A stretch of 64,000 bases of DNA, from contig JADFZL010000006.1 in assembly GCA_015232575.1 (NCBI GenBank), positions 124,001 to 188,000 of the forward strand. The letters are read 5' to 3'. This document shows, in pieces, positions 21,308 to 29,783 of this stretch. Source of the stretch: Candidatus Rifleibacteriota bacterium. GTDB lineage: Bacteria; Muiribacteriota; Ozemobacteria; Ozemobacterales; Ozemobacteraceae. A model generated the notes under the pieces. The model did no database searches and had not been told where the DNA came from. It saw nothing but the letters and a program-made list of their open reading frames with translations. Made by a program: the position numbers and the translations under genes. Numbering within the stretch: the first letter of the stretch is position 1; each line of letters opens with the position of its first letter.

Positions 21308-21850
21308 TCATTCAGAAAGCAGAAATCTTCTGGCAGTAGAAAAGGAATCTGTTCGTTTCATCTTTTTCTGCAGGTATTCAATTGAGCTGTCACTCAATTG
21401 CTTATCAGGGTAGTTCACCTTGTCAGATGAAATAGTTTTAATCATGCTCTGATAATCTGGGACATAGCTTGCCACAACTGATACTACAACTCGCTCTTCA
21501 GCAGAAACAGGTTTGTTGCGCTTGAGTTCAAAGGTGACTTCCTTTGCCTTTCCTTCTTCCAGAGATGAAAGTTCGAGAGTTCCCGGAGTAATTTCATAGC
21601 TTTCCGATACATTGAAACTAAGCTTTACATCTGATAATTGTCCGACAAGAGACTTCAAATTCACAGAGAGCTTGTATGTTGTGTCAGATTTTTCTTTCAA
21701 ATCAATCTCCATAAACATTGTTTCTGGAATTGTCAAACCCTGAGAAACCGTTTTTTCAAGCTCTTCGCCGAAAACAACCGTATTTGAAACACAGAAAAAA
21801 GTAAGAAGAATAAAAACTAATACAGTTAAACTTTTGGAACAGAAGCTCAT
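21308..21850 (-). CDS. Exported beta-rich protein, unknown function
   Basis: A 180-residue protein with a signal peptide (cleavage near VVFG-E) and a strong GGGGG ribosome site. The body is beta-strand-like (YKLSVNLKSLVGQLSDVKLSFNV, KEVTFELKRNKPV), as in an immunoglobulin-like fold. It is followed by a short charged C-terminal helix (YLQKKMKRTDS). It overlaps or abuts the metalloprotease gene, so the two are probably cotranscribed and may act together. No family is recognised. Confidence 0.65.
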   Translation of the reverse strand: MSFCSKSLTVLVFILLTFFCVSNTVVFGEELEKTVSQGLTIPETMFMEIDLKEKSDTTYKLSVNLKSLVGQLSDVKLSFNVSESYEITPGTLELSSLEEGKAKEVTFELKRNKPVSAEERVVVSVVASYVPDYQSMIKTISSDKVNYPDKQLSDSSIEYLQKKMKRTDSFSTARRFLLSE

Positions 21851-22199
21851 TCTATTACCCCCTTGAAATAATTTTACATTTTTTTCAGAACACTTTCATC
21901 AGCTTACCAACATTGTAATACAGATAAACAGCAATAGCCAGAAACAATAACATAAAACTTAGCATCCACCTTTTTGAGTTACGTTTGTCAAATGGCAAAT
22001 GTTACAGTTTATTTTTTTTAATTCAAGATGAAAAATTTTGCCAGGCTAATATTCTCGCAAACTCAGAGAGAAAACAGATAACAACAATCCAGGAATTAGC
22101 TGACAGTAAGGAAATCTGAAGATAAAAAAATCTGGAACCTTATCGCAGAATATCAGGTCTATTTATTAACAAACAAATGAATACCAAAGGAGGTAAAAT
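21851..22199. other. Divergent intergenic region
   Basis: There is no gene in these 349 bases between divergently transcribed exported proteins. Both promoters must lie here, but I see no convincing -35/-10 pair. A near-palindrome TTTGTCA-AA-TGGCAAA lies at about 21984-22000. No CIRCE-like heat-shock operator was seen before the Hsp20 gene. Confidence 0.5.
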
Positions 22200-22856
22200 A
22201 TGAGAAACAGATCGTTTTCAACATTAATGTTTATTTGTCTGGCTTTTGTAGTAGCAGTGTCCTTTATTTGTACTTCACTTTTTGCTGATGATTCTGCTTC
22301 ATCAAGTTCTTCTGTGAAAAGTTTTGATGAGATGATGAACAGCATGCAGAAACAGATTGACCAGATATCAAAAAATCAGTTTTTTTCTGACCCGAGTCTT
22401 GATAATATTCGCGGTTTTGATTTGTTTGACAAAGGTCTTGATGAACGTTTCCAAAAAATGTTTCAGAAATTTGGCATGAACGACCCATTCAAGTCATTTC
22501 AGGGGTTTGCTGGTACTTCAGACATGAAAGCAGATATCCTGGAGAAAGACGGAAACCTTGTTGTGACACTTGATATGCCGGGACACGACAAAAGCGGCAT
22601 TGATCTGAAAATTAAAGATGACTCTCTGATAATAAGTTCAGAAAGAAAATCTTCAAGAAGCGAAAAAGACGATAAAAATAAAAGTTTCAGCAATGAAATT
22701 TCTTATGGAAAATTTTCCAGAGTCATTGAGCTTCCCAGAAAAGTTATTTCCGATAAGATTTCTGCAAAGCTTGAAAATGGGGTATTAACTGTTACAGCTC
22801 CGATAGATACAACCGCGCCGGACAAAAACGATGGAAAAAAGATAGAGATTCACTGA
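22200..22856 (+). CDS. Exported Hsp20/alpha-crystallin-like chaperone
   Basis: A 218-residue protein behind a perfect AAAGGAGG ribosome site. Residues 1-30 form a signal peptide (hydrophobic core FICLAFVVAVSFI, cleavage near LFAD-D). Residues about 100-205 are an alpha-crystallin domain: DMKADILEKDGNLVVTLDMP at the start, then ERKSS, the FSRVIELPRKV strand and LENGVLTVTAP. Small heat-shock proteins bind unfolding proteins without ATP. They are normally cytoplasmic, so a signal peptide is unusual and suggests periplasmic holdase work, perhaps for exported pilus or surface proteins. Confidence 0.88.
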   Translation: MRNRSFSTLMFICLAFVVAVSFICTSLFADDSASSSSSVKSFDEMMNSMQKQIDQISKNQFFSDPSLDNIRGFDLFDKGLDERFQKMFQKFGMNDPFKSFQGFAGTSDMKADILEKDGNLVVTLDMPGHDKSGIDLKIKDDSLIISSERKSSRSEKDDKNKSFSNEISYGKFSRVIELPRKVISDKISAKLENGVLTVTAPIDTTAPDKNDGKKIEIH

Positions 22857-22885
22857 TAAGAACTAATTAATAAGCATCTTACCTG

Positions 22886-23728
22886 TCATGATTTTTCAGG
22901 AGAGCTGACCGCACCTGTATGCCAGCCTGGATTGAAGTTGTCACAATTGAAGCGTTCATTGAAAAATACTGGCGATACAATATCAAAAAAATCGGAAATT
23001 ACTATTCCATTTGGAACCTTTGCCGGATCAATGACTTTGTCGGGAAGACTCACTCCGGATGGGACATCTACGAGCTGGATAGAGACTCTGAAAAAGAGAA
23101 TAACCCGCTCAATCTTTGAGCCGGGAACGGTATTAAATGTTTCACGTTCAATAAGAAATGATTGAACGCGATCAGACAAAACATCTGTACGTACACCGTT
23201 TGGAAAATTTTGTGCAAGAGGAAAAGATGGATGATATTTTTCCTTTCGTACAAGTTTTTTAAGAATACCTTTCCCTGATGGAACATTTTCCAGCTCGTAT
23301 GTTATCTGACTCAGCCTGCGGTCTGCTCTCCCTGACTGGTCCGAAGGAAGTGAGCCGCCTGCATTATGCGGAACTTTAAGTGATGAAACAAGTGAATCAT
23401 CTGTTTTTCCATGGTAGGGAAATACATAAAACGAATAGGGCGGTTCGGTTCTGTCACCAATAATAGCAGTTGGTACATCAAGTTTTATCGGAGTAGAACC
23501 ATATTCAACACATGAATTTCTGAGGTCGCTGCAAACCTGCCTTAGAATTGTTCTTGAAACAAGTGTAGTATTAACTTTTACGGAACCTCTGAGTGATACT
23601 TTTGTCCCTGACTGAAGTACCATCCAGATAGCAGGAAGTATCATCATGGCACATGCGGCAGATAACATAAGTTCTATAAGAGAAAAAGCATTATTGTTAA
23701 AAAGTTTTCTCTGTACAATAGTATTCAT
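22886..23728 (-). CDS. PilW/GspJ-like pseudopilin, trio 2
   Basis: A 280-residue paralog of the 15257-16171 product. The prepilin motif is NAFSLIELMLSAACAMM, followed by SLRGSVKVNTTLVSRTILRQ and CSDLRNSCVEYGSTPI. The C-terminus GAVSSPEKS matches GAVGSPEKA in the paralog. Its ATG overlaps the stop of the upstream PilV-like gene (ATGA), showing translational coupling. Last gene of the trio; a minor pseudopilin role is inferred from the N-terminus and gene order. Confidence 0.8.
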   Translation of the reverse strand: MNTIVQRKLFNNNAFSLIELMLSAACAMMILPAIWMVLQSGTKVSLRGSVKVNTTLVSRTILRQVCSDLRNSCVEYGSTPIKLDVPTAIIGDRTEPPYSFYVFPYHGKTDDSLVSSLKVPHNAGGSLPSDQSGRADRRLSQITYELENVPSGKGILKKLVRKEKYHPSFPLAQNFPNGVRTDVLSDRVQSFLIERETFNTVPGSKIERVILFFRVSIQLVDVPSGVSLPDKVIDPAKVPNGIVISDFFDIVSPVFFNERFNCDNFNPGWHTGAVSSPEKS

Positions 23729-24168
23729 TTTTTTCTAACTACAAGTCCCTTATGAACGATTTCTGTTCCGCTCAGCCATGCTCTTACACGAGTCTGAGCT
23801 GCCGGATACACTGTCACAGTAACAAGTATTGATTTCTGTTCAGGCATTACTTTCAAATCAATTTTTCTTTTGAAAGCGCCTGCTTCAACAGGATATTTTT
23901 CACCATCTGCTGAAATTTGTTTTTCTCCGGACGGAAAATCCGGGTGGGGATTCGTAGAATTCGCCACCAGCCAATCGTATCCAAGTGCTCTGAAAACCTC
24001 AACAGGTTCTTTTGCCAGCGTCAACGCAAGAAACTCATAATACGCATCCATTGCACTTCGGTTGTAATTGTTTACAGACCACAAAATCGGAAGAAGAGCA
24101 ATGGTAAATACTGTTGAAGCAATGAGAACTTCAAATAAAGAAAAAGCCTTTGTACTTTTGCTGTTCAT
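23725..24168 (-). CDS. PilV/GspI-like pseudopilin, trio 2
   Basis: A 147-residue protein starting at ATG 24168 (a TTG at 24189 is less likely). The prepilin leader MNSKSTKAFSLFEVLIA has Ala in place of the usual Gly before the Phe, as also seen in the paralog (KAFSLIEV). AYYEFLALTLAKEP and NPHPDFPSGEKQI match the trio 1 protein closely. It lies about 160 bases downstream of the large PilX-like gene. Confidence 0.8.
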   Translation of the reverse strand: MNSKSTKAFSLFEVLIASTVFTIALLPILWSVNNYNRSAMDAYYEFLALTLAKEPVEVFRALGYDWLVANSTNPHPDFPSGEKQISADGEKYPVEAGAFKRKIDLKVMPEQKSILVTVTVYPAAQTRVRAWLSGTEIVHKGLVVRKK

Positions 24169-24326
24169 ATTAATTGCTACTATTCCCAAAAATTGCCATA
24201 ATCCTGATCATATAATCATCAAAGTTTAAATCAATGCCATTCTGTATTATTCCGTGTTATTCCGTGGTTAAAAATCGCTTTCTTTTCGGTTATCAGTTAA
24301 ATTGTCATGTCTATCAGGCAATTTTT

Positions 24327-26339
24327 TCATCTTGATTCTGAAATCTTCTGTAAGGATATGGCAGAAGAAATATTAACGCAATACTGATCGCCATTCATAA
24401 GCAATTCGTCGTATTTTATCTGGTTATCGACTCCTTTGGGCCAGTTGTCTGTGTCTATCCATTCTGATGCAATCATACCGGTCAAATCCAGACGTTTTCT
24501 CGGAATTACATGACCACCTTCAGGTTTTCCTCCGCCAAGCGCAATAAGTGCTGCATCAACAGGTTCATCAGTTTCAATATCTATGTTTCCGTTTCTTGTA
24601 AAAAGGATAAGCAAATCGCCTGGAGATTCCTTTTTAATACTGCCCTTTATTTTAAATGAGCCCGCCTTAAGAATAATTCCGCCTCTTCCTCTGATTTTGT
24701 AAGTTTTACCAGGCTCTCCAATTTCTACGATAATATTTCTGTCTTCATTCGCATCATCAGAATTTCCCAACCACGAAAAACCACGCAGATTGACTGTTGC
24801 ATTGGATCTGTTTATTATTCCGGTCTTTTCAAGACTTTCCTTGAAAACAAAGCGGTTACTCCAGAGGTTTACGTGGTTAAACGCCTGAAATGATGTTGAA
24901 TCTTCATTTACAGGCCTTCCAGCAGAATCAAAAAAAGCCGGAAGAGAAAAATCTGGTTGCGGTGAACCGAGCGTTTGTCCTGAATATAATGGATAATCGC
25001 TGATAAAATCTGAAAACAGCGAGCCATCTGAGCCATACCTGTTTTTCATCTCGTTGCAGAAGTCTGTCATTTCAATAGGCGGGACAGGGGTTGAAGGAAG
25101 TGGTGTGGTAATGCATGGATACCATGTAGCATATTTTTTCAATTGATTAGCAACGTCCGAGTCCAGTTTGGAAATGTCTAGAAAAAACGCTGCAAAATAA
25201 AAAAAGCGCTGTCTGATGCATCCCTGAAGAAACGACTTTGCATAATCAGGATTCATTGCAAGAGTTTGATCATCTGAAAGGATCTCGATTCCAGGGTTTT
25301 CGTTTCTGGTGTTTCCGGATGTTGAATTCCAGAGTGAGGTCAATGTTAAAACTTCTACATTACCCAGATCACCGGCAGCAGGCGGTTTTATAAGCGGAAA
25401 GGTTCCGGCATAGAAAACACCTTCGAGTTTCGCAATTTTATCACGCTGCTGACTTGTTATCTGCTCCTTAACTTTGGGAAAAAGGTCGAGACAGGCATCT
25501 CTATCGATTCTTTTCATTTCTGTCCATGCCATCTGTGGAAATATATTCGCATATTTATTATTAGCTGAAACATTCAAATAAACACTTCTTCCTTGAGTAG
25601 TGCCTCCAAAAAAAACTTTTCCCTTTGCTCCGGAAGTTGGTTGTTTAATCACAATTTTTACATCATTCGGATTTAAAGGTCGTGCAAACTTTTCGTTGAA
25701 TTCCTTGAATCCCTGACGAACAAAGAGGACATAATCAAGAATAAAATTATGCGAATATGAAGTACTTCTCTTTGATGGTGCTGATGTAACTGTAACAATC
25801 TTAAAATCATGATGTCTGATAAGTTGATAGGAAACCTCTTTTTTTCCACCACTGCTGCGGTTCAAAGACACGATGACAGACAATTCTATTGTACCAACTC
25901 CCTCTTTTCCATAGTATTTATTGTCCCGGCTGTCAGTGTTACGAAAATCTATTACTTTCGCCGAGATATTTATTTCAGGAATAAGAATTCCGCCCGCAAT
26001 TGCATCAGCATGCTGTTTGGCTGCTGGAATTGCTGTCGAATTGTCAAAAGTTGGATGTTCGAGAGAATTTCCCTCAATGAGCCATTTTGAAGATGTCGAA
26101 AAAGGATTTGCTGTTTCGCGAAAAATATATGCAAAAAGCTCATCAGCAGATGCTTCAGCAACCTGTCTGGCACTTTCACCGAGTTGGTACATATAAGCAG
26201 AATGCTGGCTCTGTCTTGCTGTAAAATGAAATTGTACAGAGAGAATGACAAGGACTAATAATGCAAAAGTTACAATAAAAAAAAGAAAACCGCGTCTATC
26301 AGAGCAATTGCGCTTAAAATAACTTATCTGCGTGATCAT
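24327..26339 (-). CDS. Large PilX/GspK-like membrane-anchored protein, trio 2
   Basis: A 670-residue paralog of the 16622-18640 product. A basic N-terminus is followed by one membrane helix (FLFFIVTFALLVLVILSV), then ARQVAEASADELFAYIF and a large exported region. It shares blocks such as HNFILDYVLFVRQGFKEF, SDYPLYSGQT and RLDLTGMIASEW. No Shine-Dalgarno sequence is visible. A TATAAT lies only 8 bases before the ATG, so the message could be nearly leaderless. It is the first gene of the trio, just downstream of an ECF sigma/anti-sigma pair. Confidence 0.7.
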   Translation of the reverse strand: MITQISYFKRNCSDRRGFLFFIVTFALLVLVILSVQFHFTARQSQHSAYMYQLGESARQVAEASADELFAYIFRETANPFSTSSKWLIEGNSLEHPTFDNSTAIPAAKQHADAIAGGILIPEINISAKVIDFRNTDSRDNKYYGKEGVGTIELSVIVSLNRSSGGKKEVSYQLIRHHDFKIVTVTSAPSKRSTSYSHNFILDYVLFVRQGFKEFNEKFARPLNPNDVKIVIKQPTSGAKGKVFFGGTTQGRSVYLNVSANNKYANIFPQMAWTEMKRIDRDACLDLFPKVKEQITSQQRDKIAKLEGVFYAGTFPLIKPPAAGDLGNVEVLTLTSLWNSTSGNTRNENPGIEILSDDQTLAMNPDYAKSFLQGCIRQRFFYFAAFFLDISKLDSDVANQLKKYATWYPCITTPLPSTPVPPIEMTDFCNEMKNRYGSDGSLFSDFISDYPLYSGQTLGSPQPDFSLPAFFDSAGRPVNEDSTSFQAFNHVNLWSNRFVFKESLEKTGIINRSNATVNLRGFSWLGNSDDANEDRNIIVEIGEPGKTYKIRGRGGIILKAGSFKIKGSIKKESPGDLLILFTRNGNIDIETDEPVDAALIALGGGKPEGGHVIPRKRLDLTGMIASEWIDTDNWPKGVDNQIKYDELLMNGDQYCVNISSAISLQKISESR

Positions 26340-26347
26340 ATCGAAAT

Positions 26348-26353
26348 ATTATA
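26348..26353 (-). promoter_or_regulatory. Candidate -10 element directly before trio 2
   Basis: On this strand a perfect TATAAT ends 8 bases before the ATG at 26339, putting the start site within 1-2 bases of the codon. The -35 region at the right distance is poor, so this is tentative. Confidence 0.35.
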
Positions 26354-26452
26354 ACACTTTTCCTGAGAAAAGCATAAATTAGAGTGTAATGGCATTGTGC
26401 AAAAAAATATTAACGCGCGGTTAAATAATAGAGAAAAGGTGTAACGTTTCCA

Positions 26453-26965
26453 TTATTCACTGTCTGGCTTGGAAAAATTCACAGAAGCTGTGGAAATTGC
26501 TTTTGTGGCAGAAGTTGTTGAAGCGACATGAAGAGCGGATTTTGTTTCTGTTTCTGAATCAGGAAGTAAAACAGGCGGTTTTATAGATTCAATAATTTCC
26601 CGCGTTACTGGTGGCACTGAGGAAGTACCCATGTTCAGTTTGTAAAAAAGTAACGTGCCAGTTATAACAATTGAAACGCAGACTGCAACAACGGTCTTAA
26701 TCCCTGATTTTTCCGCTGATGAGAACGAGCGTTGTGATGTAGACCCTGGGACCGTGTTTGGAATGCAATTTTTAAGGACTTTCGATCTTAATGATGCAAC
26801 TTCATCAGAAGAATAACAGGAATCATGCTTGTTCATTTCAGAAAAAAGATTTGAGGTCTCACGGCAATCCGGGCAACTTGCTATATGCTGAAGCAGACCA
26901 GGTGAAGCTGGCTTCCGGCTCAGGATTTCATCCTGATAATTTTCGCAGGCATTATTTTGCTCCAT
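26453..26965 (-). CDS. Membrane anti-sigma factor with zinc-binding domain
   Basis: A 170-residue protein. The N-terminal anti-sigma domain has the zinc motif HIASCPDCRE (His-x3-Cys-x2-Cys) with an upstream Cys/His partner in CENYQDEIL. One membrane helix follows (about residues 80-100, TVVAVCVSIVITGTLLFY) and then an exported Ser/Thr-rich tail. ATG 26965 overlaps the sigma gene by 14 bases. Such proteins hold an ECF sigma factor at the membrane until a signal releases it. Regulated proteolysis is usual in the family, but no protease gene is next to it. Confidence 0.85.
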   Translation of the reverse strand: MEQNNACENYQDEILSRKPASPGLLQHIASCPDCRETSNLFSEMNKHDSCYSSDEVASLRSKVLKNCIPNTVPGSTSQRSFSSAEKSGIKTVVAVCVSIVITGTLLFYKLNMGTSSVPPVTREIIESIKPPVLLPDSETETKSALHVASTTSATKAISTASVNFSKPDSE

Positions 26966-27497
26966 ACTCGTTCCCCTTTCGGACTGCAACCTTAAGACGA
27001 TTAATTATTCGATGGAACCTCACGCGCACACTTCCTTCAGTCTCATCTAATAAAGATGCTATTTCGCTGAATGGAAGATCCTGAAATACTCGCAACTCAA
27101 CGAGGATTTTTGAATCAGCAGGAAGATGATTCAACAGTTCCTTTATTGTACAAGCCTGCACAACATGATCTTCGACATCAAATTCTTTTTCCGGGGGAGC
27201 TGTAGCAATAATTCTATTTATCCGGGCAACTTTCCGACATTGATCAAAATAAACATTTCGCGCAATTCTCAATAACCAGGATATAAATGTTTTTTCAAGA
27301 TCAAAGACCCCAATATTCAGAAAAGCTTTTGTAAAAGTTTCCTGAACCAAGTCGTCAATCATATCTTTTGGTGCCCTCAGATATTGAAAAAAGCCATAGA
27401 CACTTGAAAGATAACGATCAACCAGTTGCTCAAAGCTTTTTCTCTCCCCACGCTTTGCGCTTTCCAGAAGTAAGGCATCATTATCAGCCGATTTCAC
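26952..27497 (-). CDS. ECF-type RNA polymerase sigma factor
   Basis: A 181-residue RpoE-like sigma factor. Region 2 includes FEQLVDRYLSSVYGFF and DLVQETFTKAFLNI; region 4 includes DLPFSEIASLLDETEGSVRVRFHR. The start is GTG 27497 with an AAGGA site upstream. Its gene overlaps that of the zinc anti-sigma factor and lies upstream of pseudopilin trio 2 on the same strand, so it could direct the trio's expression. The TATAAT-like element before the trio does not look like a typical ECF -10, which argues caution. Confidence 0.92.
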   Translation of the reverse strand: MKSADNDALLLESAKRGERKSFEQLVDRYLSSVYGFFQYLRAPKDMIDDLVQETFTKAFLNIGVFDLEKTFISWLLRIARNVYFDQCRKVARINRIIATAPPEKEFDVEDHVVQACTIKELLNHLPADSKILVELRVFQDLPFSEIASLLDETEGSVRVRFHRIINRLKVAVRKGNEYGAK

Positions 27498-27894
27498 CAG
27501 TCTTCGTCCTTGCCTTGCAAAACATCACAATTTTTACATGTTCCAAACCTGAAAAGTATTTAATCTTTTTTTCCCAGGTCAGAATACTATCGGCAATAAT
27601 AATACCATAACAGAACAGACAAATTACAGAAATTATGTTTTTCTATTCTTTTTAAACCTCCCGATTTTATTATCTGCTTATATCAATTCTAGGTACAGCA
27701 AATCTTAATAATGGTTGTCATTAAGCAATGTCATTTCGACCGAAGGGAGAAATCTAGCAGTTATGAGATCTCTCACATTCGTTCGAGATGACAGCCCAAC
27801 CTAAAATTAACACGCCAATTTGTCCCCTTATTTAAGATTTTGCATACGTAGGTTATTCACATGTTCCGATTTCCGTGACTTACTTCGAATTTCT
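27498..27894. other. Intergenic region with full-length dispersed repeat
   Basis: No gene is seen. It holds the upstream region of the ECF sigma gene (on the minus strand) and a full two-armed copy of the dispersed repeat at 27729-27793. Confidence 0.6.
27729..27793. repeat. Dispersed TGTCATTTCGACC repeat, two-armed palindromic copy
   Basis: The left arm begins TGTCATTTCGACCGAAGGGA (27729-27755). The right arm at 27765-27793 ends TTCGTTCGAGATGACA, the imperfect complement. Together they make a 65-base imperfect hairpin. Confidence 0.75.
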
Positions 27895-28368
27895 CTATTC
27901 TCTGTCGGAAGGCGAGAAAATCCTTATTTCCGGCGGTTTTACATCTGATGTATCTGTTGAAACAGTTACCGCTGGTGGTACAACTGTCGTGTCTTCATCG
28001 GGAGTAATAGTCGGTGGAATAATTTCCGTAGAAGTATCTGTTGCAATTGAGGGAGGCAGGTTAGCTGAGGCAGACGCCGAGGTATCAGCGGAAGTTCCTG
28101 AAGCAACATAAGTGTCAGTCGCAGTAGCCGCTGAAATATCTATTATCGGGGGTGTCGACGTTGCAGTTGATACAGGAACATTCGTATCTGTTATGTAAGA
28201 AGGCTTTTTTTTATCTTTATTAAGATTTATCAGTGCAATAAACCCGATCATTGCAGCAAAAAACAGTGGTAACCCCGGACCAACAGGCGCACATCCTGAA
28301 AGCGCCACAGAAATAATCAGCACAAGAGCAATCCACATCGAACCCTTAAACAGTCGCAAATATGTCAT
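27895..28368 (-). CDS. Small lipoprotein/membrane protein with Ser/Thr/Pro-rich tail
   Basis: A 157-residue protein. ATG 28368 is preceded by a strong GGGGGAG site. The N-terminus is a lipoprotein signal ending VALSGC. A second hydrophobic stretch follows (LPLFFAAMIGFIALIN), then a charged KDKKK. The remaining 100 residues are low-complexity Thr, Ser, Pro and Ala, as in a cell-wall or surface spacer. No function is recognised. The upstream 28369-28582 holds only AT-rich sequence and a short imperfect hairpin at 28397-28431. Confidence 0.6.
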   Translation of the reverse strand: MTYLRLFKGSMWIALVLIISVALSGCAPVGPGLPLFFAAMIGFIALINLNKDKKKPSYITDTNVPVSTATSTPPIIDISAATATDTYVASGTSADTSASASANLPPSIATDTSTEIIPPTITPDEDTTVVPPAVTVSTDTSDVKPPEIRIFSPSDRE

Positions 28369-28582
28369 ATTCTCTCCCCCGACATAATTTTCCTGAGGGA
28401 ACGTGCACAGTGTGATTTCTGGCACGCCCCCAAAAAAACCTGCAAACTTTTTTATTGTAGCATTTTTATTATTTTTTATTTTTTTTGTAACATTTTTATT
28501 TTCTCGTTTTTTAGTGCTTATACTATAATTACGATTAATGTTTTATCAATGTTACAAAAAATTATTATTATTTAAAATAAAC

Positions 28583-29416
28583 TCAACCAAGTGCAACATC
28601 AAGTATCATCATAACCGTAAAACCAAGCATTGTGCCCATAGTCGCAAGATCTCCATGACCGCCGCTCTGAGATTCAGGTATTACTTCTTCCACAACGACA
28701 AAGATCATGGCACCGGCCGCAAAAGCAAGTGCATAAGGAAGCATCGACTGTGCAAAATAGACCGAAAAAGCCCCAATTACAGCTGCCACAGGTTCAACAG
28801 CTCCAGAAAGCTGCCCATACATGAAAGCTTTCCAGTTTGATAGCCCTTCCCTTTTCAATGGCACTGAGACGGCCAATCCCTCAGGAAAATTCTGGATTCC
28901 AATACCTATTGCCAGAGCAACTGCACCCGCAACTGTTGCTGATGGTAATCCGGCTGCTGCTGCTCCGAAAGCAACTCCAACTGCTAACCCTTCTGGGATA
29001 TTATGAAGAGTAATGGCCAGAACCAGCAAAATACTTCTGTGCCATGAAGTTTTAATTCCCTCAGCCTCAGACATTTCAAGCCCAAGGTGAAGATGAGGCA
29101 TATACATATCTACAAGCCTTAGAAAGATTCCCCCCGCCATGAAACCAATGGCTGCCGGGAACCACGGCGGAACACCATTTCCACCATTGAGCTTCAGCAT
29201 GTTTTCGCTCATTTCAATTGCGGGCGCAAGAAGCGACCAGTAGGAAGCGGCAATCATTACACCTGCAGCAAATCCAAGCATTACATCAAGAATTTTTCTG
29301 CTGACTTCCTTTGCAGTAAAAACAACTGCAGCTCCAAGAGCCGTCATGAACCACGTAAATAATGTGCCGATAAGTGCCTGATAAATCGGACCCAGTTGAA
29401 GAAAAGCTTCTTTCAT
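28583..29416 (-). CDS. ZIP-family metal transporter
   Basis: A 277-residue polytopic membrane protein of the ZIP family (GufA/ZupT-like), which moves Zn2+ and related metals into the cytoplasm. The metal-site helices are plain: HNIPEGLAVGVAFG in helix 4 and IQNFPEGLAVSVPL in helix 5. Its ATG lies 2 bases after the stop of the STAS gene, so it is cotranscribed with module 2, although module 1 has no counterpart. A link between metal uptake and the module is not obvious. Confidence 0.9.
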   Translation of the reverse strand: MKEAFLQLGPIYQALIGTLFTWFMTALGAAVVFTAKEVSRKILDVMLGFAAGVMIAASYWSLLAPAIEMSENMLKLNGGNGVPPWFPAAIGFMAGGIFLRLVDMYMPHLHLGLEMSEAEGIKTSWHRSILLVLAITLHNIPEGLAVGVAFGAAAAGLPSATVAGAVALAIGIGIQNFPEGLAVSVPLKREGLSNWKAFMYGQLSGAVEPVAAVIGAFSVYFAQSMLPYALAFAAGAMIFVVVEEVIPESQSGGHGDLATMGTMLGFTVMMILDVALG

Positions 29417-29418
29417 CG

Positions 29419-29772
29419 TTATCCTGCCAATGCGTTTTGAATTGCGTTTTTCAGCGAATCAGCAAGACCGGCAAGCGGAAAAATTCCGGCCATCTGGAAG
29501 ACTGATTTCTGAAGTTCACTGACGCCTGTAATAATAAATTTTCCCCGAAAATCATCTACCACTCTCATTGTAAAATCAACCAGTACAACAACACCAGGGC
29601 TGTTTATCAGCCTGCAATCAGAAAAATCCATAACCAGCTTAAGATTATTAACTTTCGCAAGAGTTTCAAGAAGACCATTCAGTTTCCCGGAAGCGTCTGC
29701 TGAACAGTAACCCTTTGCAAAAACAACTACAACTCCTTCAGAAGCCTTGACTTCTAAATCAAACACACTCAT
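29419..29772 (-). CDS. STAS-domain anti-sigma-factor-antagonist-like protein, module 2
   Basis: A 117-residue STAS domain. ATG 29772 has an AGAGGTG site 8 bases upstream; the longer frame from 29802 runs into the repeat. The loop RLINSPGVVVL keeps the phosphorylatable Ser. It is the paralog of 12022-12393 (DDFRGKFIITGVSELQKSVF versus DDFQGKLCIVGIDELKTSVF). It lies downstream of the HEAT-repeat gene across a GC-rich tandem repeat. The ribosome site sits next to CCTCT-A-run-AGAGG, which could fold and mask it. Confidence 0.88.
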   Translation of the reverse strand: MSVFDLEVKASEGVVVVFAKGYCSADASGKLNGLLETLAKVNNLKLVMDFSDCRLINSPGVVVLVDFTMRVVDDFRGKFIITGVSELQKSVFQMAGIFPLAGLADSLKNAIQNALAG

Positions 29773-29783
29773 AATAGACACCT

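Noticed and set aside
27875..28111. Plus-strand frame overlapping the lipoprotein
   Set aside because: A shadow of the Thr/Ser/Pro-rich tail on the minus strand, which has a lipobox and strong ribosome site.
28397..28431. Imperfect GC hairpin upstream of the lipoprotein
   Set aside because: Relies on two G-U pairs and has its T-run on the wrong side for a terminator; recorded only in the lipoprotein entry.
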